From Rhodomicrobium lacus (GTDB lineage: Bacteria > Pseudomonadota > Alphaproteobacteria > Rhizobiales > Rhodomicrobiaceae): a DNA stretch of 64,000 nucleotides. The stretch covers positions 149,992-213,991 of the forward strand of contig NZ_RZNF01000004.1 in NCBI RefSeq assembly GCF_003992725.1, written 5' to 3'. Made by a program: the position numbers and the translations under genes. Shown in pieces: positions 1 through 9,776 of this stretch (positions are counted from its first letter, which is position 1; each line of letters opens with the position of its first letter). Below the pieces are notes generated by a model that did no database searches, had not been told where the DNA came from, and saw nothing but the letters and a program-made list of their open reading frames with translations.

Positions 1-31
1 TGAACGGCGGTTACGTCGTGCGGGCCCGAAA

Positions 32-53
32 CGCCGGCGCCATGGCGCCGGCG
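32..53. repeat. 22-bp perfect GC palindrome
   Basis: The 22 bases are exactly self-complementary and centred on CATG. They lie about 30 bases ahead of the efflux adaptor gene. The element could be an operator, or a hairpin ending an upstream transcript, although no T-run follows. Function is not known. Confidence 0.5.
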
Positions 54-84
54 GTCAGCAGGACAAACCCAGGCGGGGATTTTG

Positions 85-1233
85 ATGTTTCGTAAAGTGT
101 TAGCGGGCCTTGTGCTTTTCGCCGTCGCAGCAGCGGTGGCGCTTCTGGCCGAACCGTCGCCGAACCGGGCCCCTCAGGCCGCGCCCGCGCCGGCCGCCAT
201 CGCCGTCGCGACCGTGCCCGCGCGGATGCGCGACGTGCCGGTGCTCCTTTCCGGCATCGGCGCAGTCGAGGCGTTCCAGATCGTGCAGATACGCTCCCGC
301 GTGGATGGAACGCTCGACAGGGTGAATTTCACCGAAGGCCAGCTCGTCAAGAAGGGCGACGTCCTCGCGATCATCGATCCGCGCCTCTACCGCGCCGCGC
401 TCGACTCCGCCAGGGCGAAGCTCTCGCAGGACAAGGCGCAACTCGCATCCGACGAGAAAGACTTGAGCCGCAGTGTCCAGCTTTCGACGCAGCGCTTTGC
501 CTCGCAGCAAACGGTGGACCAGCTTACCGCGAAAGTCGATATCGGCCGCGCGCTCGTGCAGGCCGATGAAGCCGCCATCCGCACCGCCGAAACCAATCTC
601 AGCTACACGACGATTACCGCCCCCTTCGATGGAAGGATCGGCATTTCCTCGGTTCACGCCGGAAACATCGTCCGCGCGAACGACCAGACCTTCATCGCCG
701 AACTCACGCAGGTCGATCCGATCTCCCTCGTCTTCACCCTGCCCGAAGCGAGGCTCCCCCTCGTCCGCGAGGCGCAGAAGGCCGGGCCGGTTTCGGTTAT
801 CGCTCTCGATCACGACGCGAAAGAGCCGGTGGCGAGGGGCAAGCTGAGCGTCATCGACAACAAGGTCGACCAGACCACCGGAACGATCCGCCTCAAGGCG
901 ACGTTCGACAACAGGAACGATGCGCTGTGGCCGGGCCAATATGCGCCCGTGCTCGTCGAGGCGGGGGTGCGAAGGAATGCGGTGACGGTGCCTACCGCTG
1001 CCGTGCAGCGCGGGCCGAACGGCCTTTATGTTTGGATCGCAACCCCCGAGCGGCGTGCGCAGATGGTCGCCGTCGAAACCGGGCCGAGCCATGACGATGA
1101 AACGGTGATCGCGAAGGGCGCAACCGAAGGCGATCTCGTGATCGTCTCAAACCACTACCGCTTGCGCCCCGGCATCGAGATCGAGCCCAAGGCGAAGCCC
1201 GTGGCTGCCACCGACGCCGCGGGCCGCACATGA
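85..1233 (+). CDS. RND efflux periplasmic adaptor (membrane fusion protein)
   Basis: This is the adaptor linking an inner-membrane RND pump to an outer-membrane channel, MdtA/AcrA-like, 382 residues. An N-terminal hydrophobic segment (about residues 5-22) serves as signal or anchor. A split biotinyl-lipoyl-like domain follows (VRSRVDGTL-type start, then the TTITAPFDGRIG return strand near residue 175), flanking an alpha-hairpin rich in K, Q, D and A. Beta-barrel and membrane-proximal domains complete it. ATG 85 is preferred over the adjacent TTG at 82 because of the AGGCGGGG-like ribosome site at 71-78. Its stop overlaps the start of the pump gene, so the two form an operon. Substrate cannot be told from sequence. 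Confidence 0.9.
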   Translation: MFRKVLAGLVLFAVAAAVALLAEPSPNRAPQAAPAPAAIAVATVPARMRDVPVLLSGIGAVEAFQIVQIRSRVDGTLDRVNFTEGQLVKKGDVLAIIDPRLYRAALDSARAKLSQDKAQLASDEKDLSRSVQLSTQRFASQQTVDQLTAKVDIGRALVQADEAAIRTAETNLSYTTITAPFDGRIGISSVHAGNIVRANDQTFIAELTQVDPISLVFTLPEARLPLVREAQKAGPVSVIALDHDAKEPVARGKLSVIDNKVDQTTGTIRLKATFDNRNDALWPGQYAPVLVEAGVRRNAVTVPTAAVQRGPNGLYVWIATPERRAQMVAVETGPSHDDETVIAKGATEGDLVIVSNHYRLRPGIEIEPKAKPVAATDAAGRT

Positions 1234-4200
1234 GCCTTTCAACGCCCTTCATTCTTCGCCCGGTCGCCACCACTCTCATGATGGCGGCCATTGTGCTTTC
1301 GGGAGTGGCAGCCTTTTTCTACCTGCCGGTTGCGCCGCTGCCGCAGGTCGACTTCCCGACGATCCAGGTTTCGGCGCAGCTTCCGGGCGCGTCCGCGCAA
1401 ACCATGGCTTCCTCGGTCGCGACCCCGCTCGAACAGCAGTTCGGCCAGATCGCGGGCGTGACGCAGCTCACCTCCACGAGCACGCTCGGCAATACGCAGA
1501 TCAACATTCAGTTCGAACTGGACCGCAACATCGACGCGGCGGCCCAGGACGTGCAGGCCGCGATCACGGCCGCCGGGCGAAAGCTGCCCACCTCGCTCAG
1601 TTCGCCGCCGAGCTACCGCAAGTTCAATCCGGCCGATCCGCCGATCATCATCCTGTCGGTGACGGCGGACACGCTCCCCATAACCGAAGTCAGCGATCAG
1701 GCTGAAAACATCCTCGCCCAGCAGATCTCGCAAATCCGGGGCGTGGCCAATGTGAACATCGGCGGACAACAGAAGCCGTCCGTGCGCGTGCAGGTCGACC
1801 CGGAGCGGCTGGCATCGCGCGGCCTGACCCTCGAAGACGTGCGCGCCATGCTCGGCACGATTACCGCCGATGCCGCCAAGGGCACCGTTCAGGGCGTGGA
1901 GCAAAGCTTCACCATCGCGGCGAACGATCAGATCGTGAAGCCCGAGGATTACGAAAAGGTCATCCTCGCCTATCGCAACGGCGCGCCGATCCGCGTCGCC
2001 GATGTGGGCCGCGCCGTGGCGGGGCCGGAGAACACGCTTTCGGGCGCATGGGCGAACGGCAACCGCGCGGTGCTGCTCGTCGTCTTCAAGCAGCCGGGCG
2101 CCAATGTCATCGAGACGGTCGACGCGATCAAGGCGGCGCTGCCGAAATTCGCAAGCGTGATCCCGGCCGGCGTCAAGGTCGACATCATGAACGACCGGAC
2201 GGAAACCATCCGCGCGTCGGTCCACGAGGTCGAGTTCACGCTCGTGCTCACCATCGGGCTCGTGGTGCTGGTCGTTCTCCTGTTCCTGCGCAACGTCCGC
2301 GCCACGCTGATCGCGAGCGCCATTGTCCCGATCTCGCTCATCGGCACTTTCGCCGTGATGTATGTCGCGGGCTTCAGTCTCGACAATCTGTCGCTCATGG
2401 CGCTCGTCATCGCGGTCGGCTTCGTGGTGGATGACGCCATCGTGGTCGTCGAAAACATCGTCCGCCATGTGGAGGACGGCGAGCCGCCCTTCCGCGCGGC
2501 GTTGAAAGGCGCGAGCGAGATCGGCTTTACCGTGATGTCGATCAGCCTTTCGCTTGTCGCGGTGTTCATCCCGCTCCTGCTCATGGGCGGAATCATCGGG
2601 CGGCTGATGCATGAATTCGCGATGACCGTCACGGTTACCATCGCGGTTTCGGTCGTGGTCGCGCTGACGCTCACGCCCATGTTGTGCTCGCGCTTCCTGA
2701 CGCCGCACGCCGAGGAACGGCCGGGTCTCCTTTCCCGCGCGGTCGGCAGCTTTTTGGAAACGCTTCAGGCGGCCTATGCGCACACCCTCGACGTGGCGCT
2801 GCGCTTCCGGCTGTTTACACTCATGGTGTTTTTCGCAACCCTTGGACTGACGATTTATCTTTTCATTGTCATTCCCAAGGGCTTCTTCCCCGTGCAGGAT
2901 ACCGGCTCCATCGGCGCCATCACGGACGCGCCGCAGGACATCTCCTTCGACGAGATGGTGCGGCGTCAGCGGGCGCTGGCCGATATCATCGCCGAAGATC
3001 CTGACATAGCGACCGTGGCCTCCTACCTCGGATCGTCTCCCGGAGCCACGCTGAATTCCGGGCGTATCTTCATCCGGCTCAAGCCTTGGGGCGAACGCAA
3101 GGGGACCGCGCTCGATATCGTGAACAGGCTGCGTCCGAAGCTCGCCGAGGTGCAGGGCGCGGCAGCGTTTCTGTCGCCGTCGCAGGACATCACCGTCGGT
3201 GCGCGGACGTCGCGCGCGCTCTACCAGTACACGCTTCAGGACGCGAGCCTCGAAGAACTGAACGAGTGGACGCCCCGCATCGTCGAGAAGCTCAAGACGG
3301 TGCCCGCGCTCGCCGACGTTTCGACGGATCTTCTGATCAACGCACCGCAGCTTTCAGTGAGGATAGACCGCGACCGCGCCTCGCTTTACGGCATCACGCC
3401 CCAACATATCGACGCGACGCTCAACAGCGCGCTCGGTCAGCGCCAGGTGGTTCAATACTACACGCAGCTTTCCACCTACAATGTGGTGCTCGAAATCCTG
3501 CCGGAGCTTCAGGCGCAGCCGGACGTGCTGAACCGCATCTATGTGCGCTCGCCGAATACGGGGCAGATGCTGCCTCTGTCTACGCTCGTCACCTTCGACA
3601 CGGATAAAACCGGCTATCTGTCCATCACTCACCAGAGCCAGTTTCCGTCCGCGACCGTGTTCTTCAACCTGAAGCCCGGCGTTGCGCTGGGCGAAGCTGT
3701 CACGGCGGTGAACGCGGCAATGGCGGAGATCGGCGCGCCAACGACGCTGGTCGGCAGCTTTCAGGGCAACGCGCAGGCCTTCCAGGATTCGCTGCGCACC
3801 ACGCCGATCCTGATCGTGGCCGCGCTCGTCACCGTCTACATCATCCTCGGCATGCTCTACGAGAGCTTCATTCATCCGCTCACGATCCTGTCGACGCTGC
3901 CGTCGGCGGGGGTCGGAGCGCTGCTCATGCTGATGGCGTTCGGCTTCGACCTCTCGGTGATCGGCATCATCGGCATCATCCTGCTGATCGGCATCGTGAA
4001 GAAGAACGGCATCATGATGGTCGACTTCGCCATCACGGCGGAGCGGCAACGCGGGCTGTCGGCCGAGGCATCGATCCGCGAGGCGGCGCTGCTCCGCTTC
4101 CGCCCGATCCTGATGACGACGGCGGCGGCGCTGCTGGGCGGCGTGCCGTTGATGCTCGGCACCGGGTCCGGCTCGGAGCTGCGCCAGCCGCTCGGCTACG

Positions 4201-4394
4201 CCATGGTGGGCGGCCTCGCGCTGAGCCAGATCCTCACGCTTTACACGACGCCGGTGATCTATCTCTATCTCGACAAGCTGCAAAGCCGCCTGACGCGCGG
4301 GACGAAAGCGGCGCATGAGGCCACGCAGGAGGAGGCGCTTGAACCCGAACTGGCCGACGCGCTCCCCGAGCCGTCGAGGAAGGCCGCGGAGTGA
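1230..4394 (+). CDS. RND efflux pump permease, HAE1/MdtBC-like
   Basis: This is a proton-driven inner-membrane exporter of 1054 residues, the normal length of the AcrB/MdtB family. The N-terminus STPFILRPVATTLMM is typical of MdtB/MdtC relatives. Two sets of transmembrane helices each follow a large periplasmic loop. The proton-relay aspartates are visible in TM4 (GFVVDDAIVVVEN, about residues 400-412). The C-terminal half carries the matching GIVKKNGIMMVDFA segment. The ATG overlaps the adaptor stop as ATGA, which implies translational coupling. No outer-membrane partner lies beside it; the TolC at 48.7 kb is a candidate. A charged Ala/Glu-rich tail ends the protein. Confidence 0.95.
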   Translation: MSLSTPFILRPVATTLMMAAIVLSGVAAFFYLPVAPLPQVDFPTIQVSAQLPGASAQTMASSVATPLEQQFGQIAGVTQLTSTSTLGNTQINIQFELDRNIDAAAQDVQAAITAAGRKLPTSLSSPPSYRKFNPADPPIIILSVTADTLPITEVSDQAENILAQQISQIRGVANVNIGGQQKPSVRVQVDPERLASRGLTLEDVRAMLGTITADAAKGTVQGVEQSFTIAANDQIVKPEDYEKVILAYRNGAPIRVADVGRAVAGPENTLSGAWANGNRAVLLVVFKQPGANVIETVDAIKAALPKFASVIPAGVKVDIMNDRTETIRASVHEVEFTLVLTIGLVVLVVLLFLRNVRATLIASAIVPISLIGTFAVMYVAGFSLDNLSLMALVIAVGFVVDDAIVVVENIVRHVEDGEPPFRAALKGASEIGFTVMSISLSLVAVFIPLLLMGGIIGRLMHEFAMTVTVTIAVSVVVALTLTPMLCSRFLTPHAEERPGLLSRAVGSFLETLQAAYAHTLDVALRFRLFTLMVFFATLGLTIYLFIVIPKGFFPVQDTGSIGAITDAPQDISFDEMVRRQRALADIIAEDPDIATVASYLGSSPGATLNSGRIFIRLKPWGERKGTALDIVNRLRPKLAEVQGAAAFLSPSQDITVGARTSRALYQYTLQDASLEELNEWTPRIVEKLKTVPALADVSTDLLINAPQLSVRIDRDRASLYGITPQHIDATLNSALGQRQVVQYYTQLSTYNVVLEILPELQAQPDVLNRIYVRSPNTGQMLPLSTLVTFDTDKTGYLSITHQSQFPSATVFFNLKPGVALGEAVTAVNAAMAEIGAPTTLVGSFQGNAQAFQDSLRTTPILIVAALVTVYIILGMLYESFIHPLTILSTLPSAGVGALLMLMAFGFDLSVIGIIGIILLIGIVKKNGIMMVDFAITAERQRGLSAEASIREAALLRFRPILMTTAAALLGGVPLMLGTGSGSELRQPLGYAMVGGLALSQILTLYTTPVIYLYLDKLQSRLTRGTKAAHEATQEEALEPELADALPEPSRKAAE

Positions 4395-4524
4395 CGCCCT
4401 CCCGTGATCGCTTCATTGCGATTTATCTCAAAACCCGGAGAGGACGCGTTTCCGGCTGCCGATAATGCGGTAGATGAAATTCGGAGCGTGACGACCGGCC
4501 ACGCCCCGAAGCATCGATCCGCGA

Positions 4525-5007
4525 TCAGTCTTCCAGCAGCGAACGCAGCATCCACGCGGTCTTTTCGTGGACGTCGAGCCGCTGCGTCAGAAGGTCTGCG
4601 GTCGGCTGGTCGTTCGCCTCTTCGAGTAGCGGGAACAGATCGCGCGCGGTGCGGGCGGTCGCCTCCTGCGCATCGACGAGATGGCGCACCATCTCCATGG
4701 CCTTCGGCACGCCCGTCACTTCCTTGATGGAGGTCAGCTTGCCGAACTCCGCATAGGTGCCGGGCGCGGGGAAGCCGAGTGCGCGGATGCGCTCCGCGAT
4801 GAGGTCGAGCGCGTTCCACTGCTCGGTATATTGCTGCATGAACATCACGTGGAGCGTGTTGAACATCGGTCCGGTCACGTTCCAGTGGAAATTGTGCGTC
4901 ATGAGGTAGAGGCTGTAGCTGTCCGCGAGAAGGTGCGACAACCCGTTTGCAATCTTCTCGCGTTGTTCTTCGGGGATACCGATGTTGATCTGAGGCGCGC
5001 GTTTCAT
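4525..5007 (-). CDS. dps: Dps-family DNA-protecting ferritin-like protein
   Basis: This is a mini-ferritin of 160 residues, a usual Dps length. The ferroxidase signature is visible: [13 protein letters not shown] followed by [17 protein letters not shown], which supplies the His, Asp and Glu ligands used between subunits of the dodecamer. Such proteins bind DNA and detoxify iron and peroxide in starved or stressed cells. ATG 5007 is chosen because AGGACA lies just upstream and the homologous region begins here. The open frame runs further upstream but with unrelated composition. It converges with the RND operon. Confidence 0.93.
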   Translation of the reverse strand: MKRAPQINIGIPEEQREKIANGLSHLLADSYSLYLMTHNFHWNVTGPMFNTLHVMFMQQYTEQWNALDLIAERIRALGFPAPGTYAEFGKLTSIKEVTGVPKAMEMVRHLVDAQEATARTARDLFPLLEEANDQPTADLLTQRLDVHEKTAWMLRSLLED

Positions 5008-5324
5008 ATGCTGTCCTTTCGAGTGAACGAGATCAAAAAGGCGATTGCCCGATGCCCGGCTCATGCCGCAAAGCCGGGTTCGGGAAATCCACTCTCTGGA
5101 GCCGGACCCGATCAATGGATCGGCCTCGTCGGCGAACCCTCCGCTTTCCAGCGAAGACGGCTTCACAGATGGGTCGACCGACCGGAACAGACCCAGGGCG
5201 AATATAATGCTCGCCGTCGCGCTTTGTGAGACATCGCGGTTCGTTTGCCAACGGAAACTTGGCCGCAAGGCAGTCAGGGGGCAAAGCGGCGCGCGGCGGT
5301 CTCAGAACCGCGCGGCTTGCGGCT
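5008..5324. other. Non-coding stretch between dps and the Nudix gene
   Basis: This 317-base gap is upstream of dps and downstream of the Nudix gene, both on the minus strand. It should hold the dps promoter. I see no convincing OxyR- or Fur-like box, no conserved small gene and no repeat. Open frames here look like GC-rich shadows. Confidence 0.5.
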
Positions 5325-5783
5325 TCACCACTTCGCGTCAATCGGTGCGCCGTCGAAGATTTCGGCAAGCCGTCTCCTGACGGGCTCCACCGTTCCTTGC
5401 GGAAGTTCGTCTCGCGCGAAGAACCGGCTTTCCACGATTTCGCGGTTCGGCTTCGGCACGCGCGGACGCTCCCACTCCGGGACGACAAAAACCGCCACGT
5501 GATCGTTAGGCATGGTGGAAAAATTCGCGAACAGCCCATGCAGCCGCACGGGCCCCTTGAGGATGACGCCCGCCTCCTCGAACAACTCGCGCGTGAGCGC
5601 CGTCTCGGCCGTTTCACGCCACTCGATGCCGCCGCCGGGGAAGTGCCATCCGGGGCGGTAGCCGTGGCGCACGAGAAGCACGCGGCCATCGTCGTCGGTC
5701 ACGACTCCTTGCGCGCCGAGCGTTGCACCGCGCCTGTAGCGCCAATACGTGGCAATGACGCGTATTGCTAATTTACCGGGCAT
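5325..5783 (-). CDS. Nudix hydrolase
   Basis: This is a 152-residue Nudix protein, which hydrolyses a nucleoside diphosphate linked to another moiety. The Nudix box is complete: [20 protein letters not shown] followed by EAGV (about residues 51-74), matching GX5EX7REUXEEXGU. The surrounding [30 protein letters not shown] is the usual strand-loop lead-in. ATG 5783 gives a compact single-domain protein. Its ribosome site is weak, and an upstream in-frame start exists about 12 codons earlier, so the start is uncertain. The true substrate is not predictable. Confidence 0.85.
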   Translation of the reverse strand: MPGKLAIRVIATYWRYRRGATLGAQGVVTDDDGRVLLVRHGYRPGWHFPGGGIEWRETAETALTRELFEEAGVILKGPVRLHGLFANFSTMPNDHVAVFVVPEWERPRVPKPNREIVESRFFARDELPQGTVEPVRRRLAEIFDGAPIDAKW

Positions 5784-6045
5784 GGCGTGCGGACTGATGG
5801 TTGAGCTTGACCGGACCATGCGGCGCGCCGCCGCCCATTGCAAGCGCCGTATCGGGATGAGCGGCGCCGGCTTTATCGTGTGTCGGTCAGGCCTCGCGGG
5901 CGAAATCGCTCGTCCACACACCGCCCGCATCACACCCCGATGATTTGCTTTGCGCGGCGCGTGAGATACAAGTGTTGCTCGACTTACGACGGATCGAGCC
6001 GGCGCCGCCCCCCGGACAGCGGCGCGACCGATCCGGGAGATCCTC

Positions 6046-7254
6046 ATGCGCCGCCTCCCCACCGTCAGCCTGCTCATCGCCTGCGCGGCCATCATGCTGG
6101 CCATCAACATGGGCATCAGGCAAACCTTCGGCCTCTACATGAAGCCGATCAGCCAGGATCTCGACCTGGACAGGCAGGTGTTTTCGTTCGCCATGGCGCT
6201 CATGAACCTCGTCTGGGGCGTGGCGGGGCCGTTTGCGGGCGCGGCGGCGGACAAGTTCGGCTCGCTGCGCGTGGTGCTCGGCGGCACCGCGTTCTACGCG
6301 GGTGGCCTCGCGCTGATGGCGACGGCCTCCAGCGGCACCCAACTTGCGCTTGCGGGAAGTCTTGTCGGCATCGGCATCGCGGGCACGGGCTTTTCAGCCG
6401 TGTTCGGTGCCGTCGCACGCGCGGCATCGCCCGAGCGGCGCGCCTCGGCGCTCGGTCTCGTGACGATGGGCAGCGCCATCGGCCAGTTCATGGCGTTGCC
6501 TTACGCGCATGTGATCCTCGAAGCGACGGACTGGTCGGCCACGCTCTGGATCATGGCGATCACCGCAGCGCTGATCGCTCCGCTCGGCTTTGCGTTGACG
6601 AGCGGCGACAGCAGTTCGCACCCCGGCGCGCATTCCGATCAACGTGTCGGAGCGGCGCTGTCGGAGGCGCTTCGCTATCCAAGCTTCCTGCTGCTGACGG
6701 CGGGTTTCTTCGTCTGCGGCTTTCACCTCGCGGGCGTCGGCGTACACCTGCCGGCCTTCCTCGCGGACAAGGGCTTCGGGCCGAGCCTCGGAGCGCTGGC
6801 CCTCACCATCATCGGCGCCGCGAACATTCTGGGCACATGGGCATTCGGCCGGATCGGCGACATCGCGCCGAAGCACCTGACGCTTGCGGCGCTGTATTTC
6901 GCCCGCGCGCTGATCTTCCTGGCCCTCATCTACCTGCCGCTGACCGAAACGGCGGTGCTGATCTACGCCTTCCTGATCGGGCTCCTCTGGCTCGGCACGA
7001 TCCCGCTCACGAGCGGCCTCATCGTGACGTTTTTCGGCCCGCGCTGGCTGTCCATGCTGTACGGCGTCGTATTTTTCTCGCATCAGGTCGGCAGCTTCAT
7101 GGGCGCGTGGCTCGGCGGCTGGTTTTATGATACCACTCATTCCTACGATCTTTTGTGGTGGTCGTCGGTCGCCGTCGGGATGCTCGCGGCGCTTTTGCAT
7201 CTGCCCATACGCGAGGGGCCCTCGCCGAGGCTCGCCGCCGCCCCCGCAGAGTGA
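6046..7254 (+). CDS. MFS transporter
   Basis: This is a 402-residue major facilitator protein with about twelve hydrophobic helices. The N-terminal half begins [28 protein letters not shown], resembling carriers of small organic acids and other metabolites. A motif-A-like loop ([16 protein letters not shown]) joins helices 2 and 3, and a second ([11 protein letters not shown]) lies in the C-half. GGGAGATCCTC precedes the ATG. The stop overlaps the next small gene as ATGA. Substrate is unknown. Confidence 0.9.
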   Translation: MRRLPTVSLLIACAAIMLAINMGIRQTFGLYMKPISQDLDLDRQVFSFAMALMNLVWGVAGPFAGAAADKFGSLRVVLGGTAFYAGGLALMATASSGTQLALAGSLVGIGIAGTGFSAVFGAVARAASPERRASALGLVTMGSAIGQFMALPYAHVILEATDWSATLWIMAITAALIAPLGFALTSGDSSSHPGAHSDQRVGAALSEALRYPSFLLLTAGFFVCGFHLAGVGVHLPAFLADKGFGPSLGALALTIIGAANILGTWAFGRIGDIAPKHLTLAALYFARALIFLALIYLPLTETAVLIYAFLIGLLWLGTIPLTSGLIVTFFGPRWLSMLYGVVFFSHQVGSFMGAWLGGWFYDTTHSYDLLWWSSVAVGMLAALLHLPIREGPSPRLAAAPAE

Positions 7255-7394
7255 TGGATGACATGCCGCAAGCCGTGAAATGGAGTTTCATCGCAGCCGT
7301 CGCACTCCTTGTCGCGGGAGCGGCCTGGATCATGATCGAGCGCGGACCTGCGCTTCTCCTCGATCTCGGCGGCGCGATCGCGGGCTGCTTCTGA
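7254..7394 (+). CDS. 46-residue single-helix membrane peptide
   Basis: The peptide begins [20 protein letters not shown] and continues with one hydrophobic stretch ending in AIAGCF. Its ATG shares the A of the MFS stop codon (ATGA overlap), so it would be translated by coupling. It could be a small accessory subunit of the carrier. I do not recognise a family. Support is its position, coupling and a well-formed transmembrane segment; conservation was not tested. Confidence 0.5.
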   Translation: MDDMPQAVKWSFIAAVALLVAGAAWIMIERGPALLLDLGGAIAGCF

Positions 7395-7417
7395 CAAGCG
7401 CCGTAACGGCAACCGGC

Positions 7418-8116
7418 GTGACGCACATCCGAAAAGCGCGCGGGCGCATCGAGATCCGCACACGAAAACGCACTGAAGCAGGGCGGCCCTTGGTTGTCAT
7501 CATGACCAGGGCGCCGATCTGCGGCGCGGTCAAAACGCGGCTTGCGCGCGAGATCGGGCCAGTGGCGGCGTCCGCGCTCACGCGCGCCCTGACGGCGAGG
7601 CTCCTTCGCGAGCTTGCATGCGACGCGCGCTTTCGATGCATGCTGGCGGTCTCGCCTCCGACCGCCACTATGGCGCGTTTTCCGGCGTGGCGCGCGGGCG
7701 GGCGCGTTCAGCGACTGGCGCAAGTTCGCGGCGATCTCGGCGCGCGGATGCAAGCTTTGCTCGACCGCTGCGGAAAGGAGCCGGTCGTCGTCGTCGGCAC
7801 CGACATTCCGGGCATCGCGCGCGAAATCATCGCGGACGCCTTGCGCCTTTTGCGCCGCGCGGACGCTGTTTTCGGCCCGGCGGAAGATGGAGGTTACTGG
7901 CTTGTCGGGCTCAGGCGCCGTCCGAAAATCCTCAAGCCCTTCGCAAATGTCCGCTGGTCGTCGGAACACGCGCTTGCCGATACGCTCGCCAATCTTCAGG
8001 GGTGCCGCGTCGCCTTTGCGAAAACGCTGTTCGATATCGATACAGGAGCCGACTACCGGCGCTACCGCCGGCTTGAGAGCGCCGCAACTCGCATCATATT
8101 TGCGAAAAATTTATAG
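7418..8116 (+). CDS. TIGR04282-type glycosyltransferase (DUF2064)
   Basis: The protein resembles the CofC/DUF2064 nucleotidyl- or glycosyl-transferase fold, called rSAM/selenodomain-associated transferase 1. The signs are MTRAPICGAVKTRLAREIGP near the start, VVVVGTDIPGI in the middle, and FGPAEDGGYWLVGL with LFDIDTGADY toward the C-terminus. About 232 residues from GTG 7418. A TTG some 25 codons later (before VVIMTRAP) is an alternative start. Its usual partner, a TIGR04283 GT2 enzyme, is encoded nearby at 9020-9691 on the other strand. The pair is known from arsenosugar and related gene sets, but no substrate can be deduced here. Confidence 0.78.
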   Translation: MTHIRKARGRIEIRTRKRTEAGRPLVVIMTRAPICGAVKTRLAREIGPVAASALTRALTARLLRELACDARFRCMLAVSPPTATMARFPAWRAGGRVQRLAQVRGDLGARMQALLDRCGKEPVVVVGTDIPGIAREIIADALRLLRRADAVFGPAEDGGYWLVGLRRRPKILKPFANVRWSSEHALADTLANLQGCRVAFAKTLFDIDTGADYRRYRRLESAATRIIFAKNL

Positions 8117-8271
8117 AAAATTTGCTATAAGAATGTGGCTTGCGTTTCTTGCAAGCAAACCCTCTCGCAGCCGTGCCCGCCCGACACTGGCACCGGTTGC
8201 GAATTCCGGCCGGCCAGGCTGTGCGCCTTGCCGGTCGGGACCGACGAGACCGGCAGAACAGGCGGAGCACA

Positions 8272-8859
8272 GTGGCGGAAGATTCAAAGCCAGACGGTGC
8301 GGGAACACCGAAACCAGCGGGTGGGACGAATGTCCCGCCGCCGGGCTACATCTTCGCGCTGGTACCAGCCCCTGCCGCCCCACCGACCCCGCCTCCGGCG
8401 CAAACCGAAAAAAAGGAAAGTCCACCGACACCGAAAGACGAAGCGATGGTTCCGCCTCGCCTGCTTTACCTTATCCTGGTGCCGATCGCGCTCTGGGACG
8501 TCTACACGACCTATCTCGGCGTTTCGTATTTCTTCGACCTGCCGACGAACCCGGACATCAATCCCGGCCAGTTCGTCTTCGGACTCGTGGTCACGCTGAT
8601 CGTTTTTCTCTTCGTGGTTACGACGCAGTTCATCCACTCGCTGCCCGCGCATGGCGGCCCGATCCTGATCCTCAAGGGCGCTTGGGCGACTGCCGTGGCT
8701 ATCGACCTCTACACCGCATGGGACGGGACGCGGCGTATCGTTTTCTACGGCGAGGAAGACGCCGCCAAGGGCGTTGGCGTCGCCATCGTCGCGGCGCTGA
8801 TCGTGACATCGACGATTTTCCTGTCGCAGCTTCTGCTCGGGAGAAAAGCCAAGGCCTGA
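8272..8859 (+). CDS. Membrane protein with proline-rich N-terminus
   Basis: Unrecognised protein of 195 residues from GTG 8272. It has a Pro/Ala/Lys-rich, probably disordered cytoplasmic N-terminus (about 1-60) followed by four hydrophobic segments (LLYLILVPIALWDVYTTYLG, FVFGLVVTLIVFLFVVTTQF, ILKGAWATAVAIDLY, VAIVAALIVTSTIFLSQLLL). GGCGGAG lies about five bases upstream of the GTG. An in-frame TTG at 8140 would add 44 Arg-rich residues that look non-coding. It follows the TIGR04282 gene by about 155 bases; a functional link is unproven. Confidence 0.65.
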   Translation: MAEDSKPDGAGTPKPAGGTNVPPPGYIFALVPAPAAPPTPPPAQTEKKESPPTPKDEAMVPPRLLYLILVPIALWDVYTTYLGVSYFFDLPTNPDINPGQFVFGLVVTLIVFLFVVTTQFIHSLPAHGGPILILKGAWATAVAIDLYTAWDGTRRIVFYGEEDAAKGVGVAIVAALIVTSTIFLSQLLLGRKAKA

Positions 8860-9019
8860 GGCGCGCGTCGCTTTATGCCGACCTGTCCGGCCCCGTTCTG
8901 CCGCGTCGCGCCGCAGTGGCCGAAGCTTATTGAGACCTTATTGCCAGAAACGGATGCTGCACGATCGTCTCTACGTCATCTGGTCCCGATCGCGCAGGCT
9001 GATCCAAATGCGCGCTGAT

Positions 9020-9691
9020 CTACCCGTATCGTTCCACCAGCTTCTCCGGCGGCACGCCGCGCAGGTACAGCGACAGACACCATAAATTTCGCGCCGACCG
9101 GCGGATATAGCCCTGCTCGCGAAACCTCTCGGCGCTCGTGACCGCGTTCGTCTTCAGCATGGCAAGCCGCGTGCGGCCGAGCTTGCGGACGATTTCGACG
9201 TCCTCCATCAGCGGGATCGGCGCGAAACCGCCAACCTCGTCGTACAAGTCGCGCGAGATGAGAAGTCCCTGATCGCCGTAAGGAAGCCGGAACAGCGCGC
9301 AGCGCACCGCGACGAGGCGCTCCAGGAGACGCGGATTGAAGCCCTCGTCCGCGAGCCGGAACCTGAAGGCCGCCGCGCCCTTTCCCCGCTTCATGAAAGC
9401 GAGCGCCTCGTTCGTCCACCCCGCGTCCAGCGCCGTGTCGGCGTGGAGAAAAAGAAGCCACGGCTTGCGCGCCGCATCCGCGCCCGCCCTCAATTGCTGG
9501 CCGCGCCCGCGTTCGGCCACGATGAGGCGCGCGCCCGCTTCCTCGGCGATCTGCCGCGTTGCATCGGTGGAGCCGCCGTCACTGACGATCACCTCGCTGA
9601 CGATGCCCTCGACGGCCGCGTCGAAGATCGAGAGAAAGGTCGCCGGGAGCGTGCGCCCCGCGTTCAGCGTTGGAATGACAACCGAGATCAT
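9020..9691 (-). CDS. TIGR04283-type family 2 glycosyltransferase
   Basis: This is a GT-A fold transferase of 223 residues, the length of the rSAM/selenodomain-associated transferase 2 group. Visible are the N-terminal ISVVIPTLNAGRTL, the nucleotide-binding EVIVSDGGSTDATRQIA, the metal-binding LFLHADTALDAGW (DxD-like HAD), and FRLPYGDQGLLISRDLYDEV with PLMEDVEI (catalytic-base region). Such enzymes accompany TIGR04282 proteins, as here. Start ATG 9691 fits the conserved N-terminus, although its ribosome site is poor. It diverges from the radical SAM gene. Confidence 0.85.
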   Translation of the reverse strand: MISVVIPTLNAGRTLPATFLSIFDAAVEGIVSEVIVSDGGSTDATRQIAEEAGARLIVAERGRGQQLRAGADAARKPWLLFLHADTALDAGWTNEALAFMKRGKGAAAFRFRLADEGFNPRLLERLVAVRCALFRLPYGDQGLLISRDLYDEVGGFAPIPLMEDVEIVRKLGRTRLAMLKTNAVTSAERFREQGYIRRSARNLWCLSLYLRGVPPEKLVERYG

Positions 9692-9776
9692 GGCCGTTTT
9701 GTTAACCGATCGCGAGCGCTGTGGAAAGCGAAAAATGTTCTTTATTTGTTCCTCATTGCGCGTTAGGGTTCAGAGC

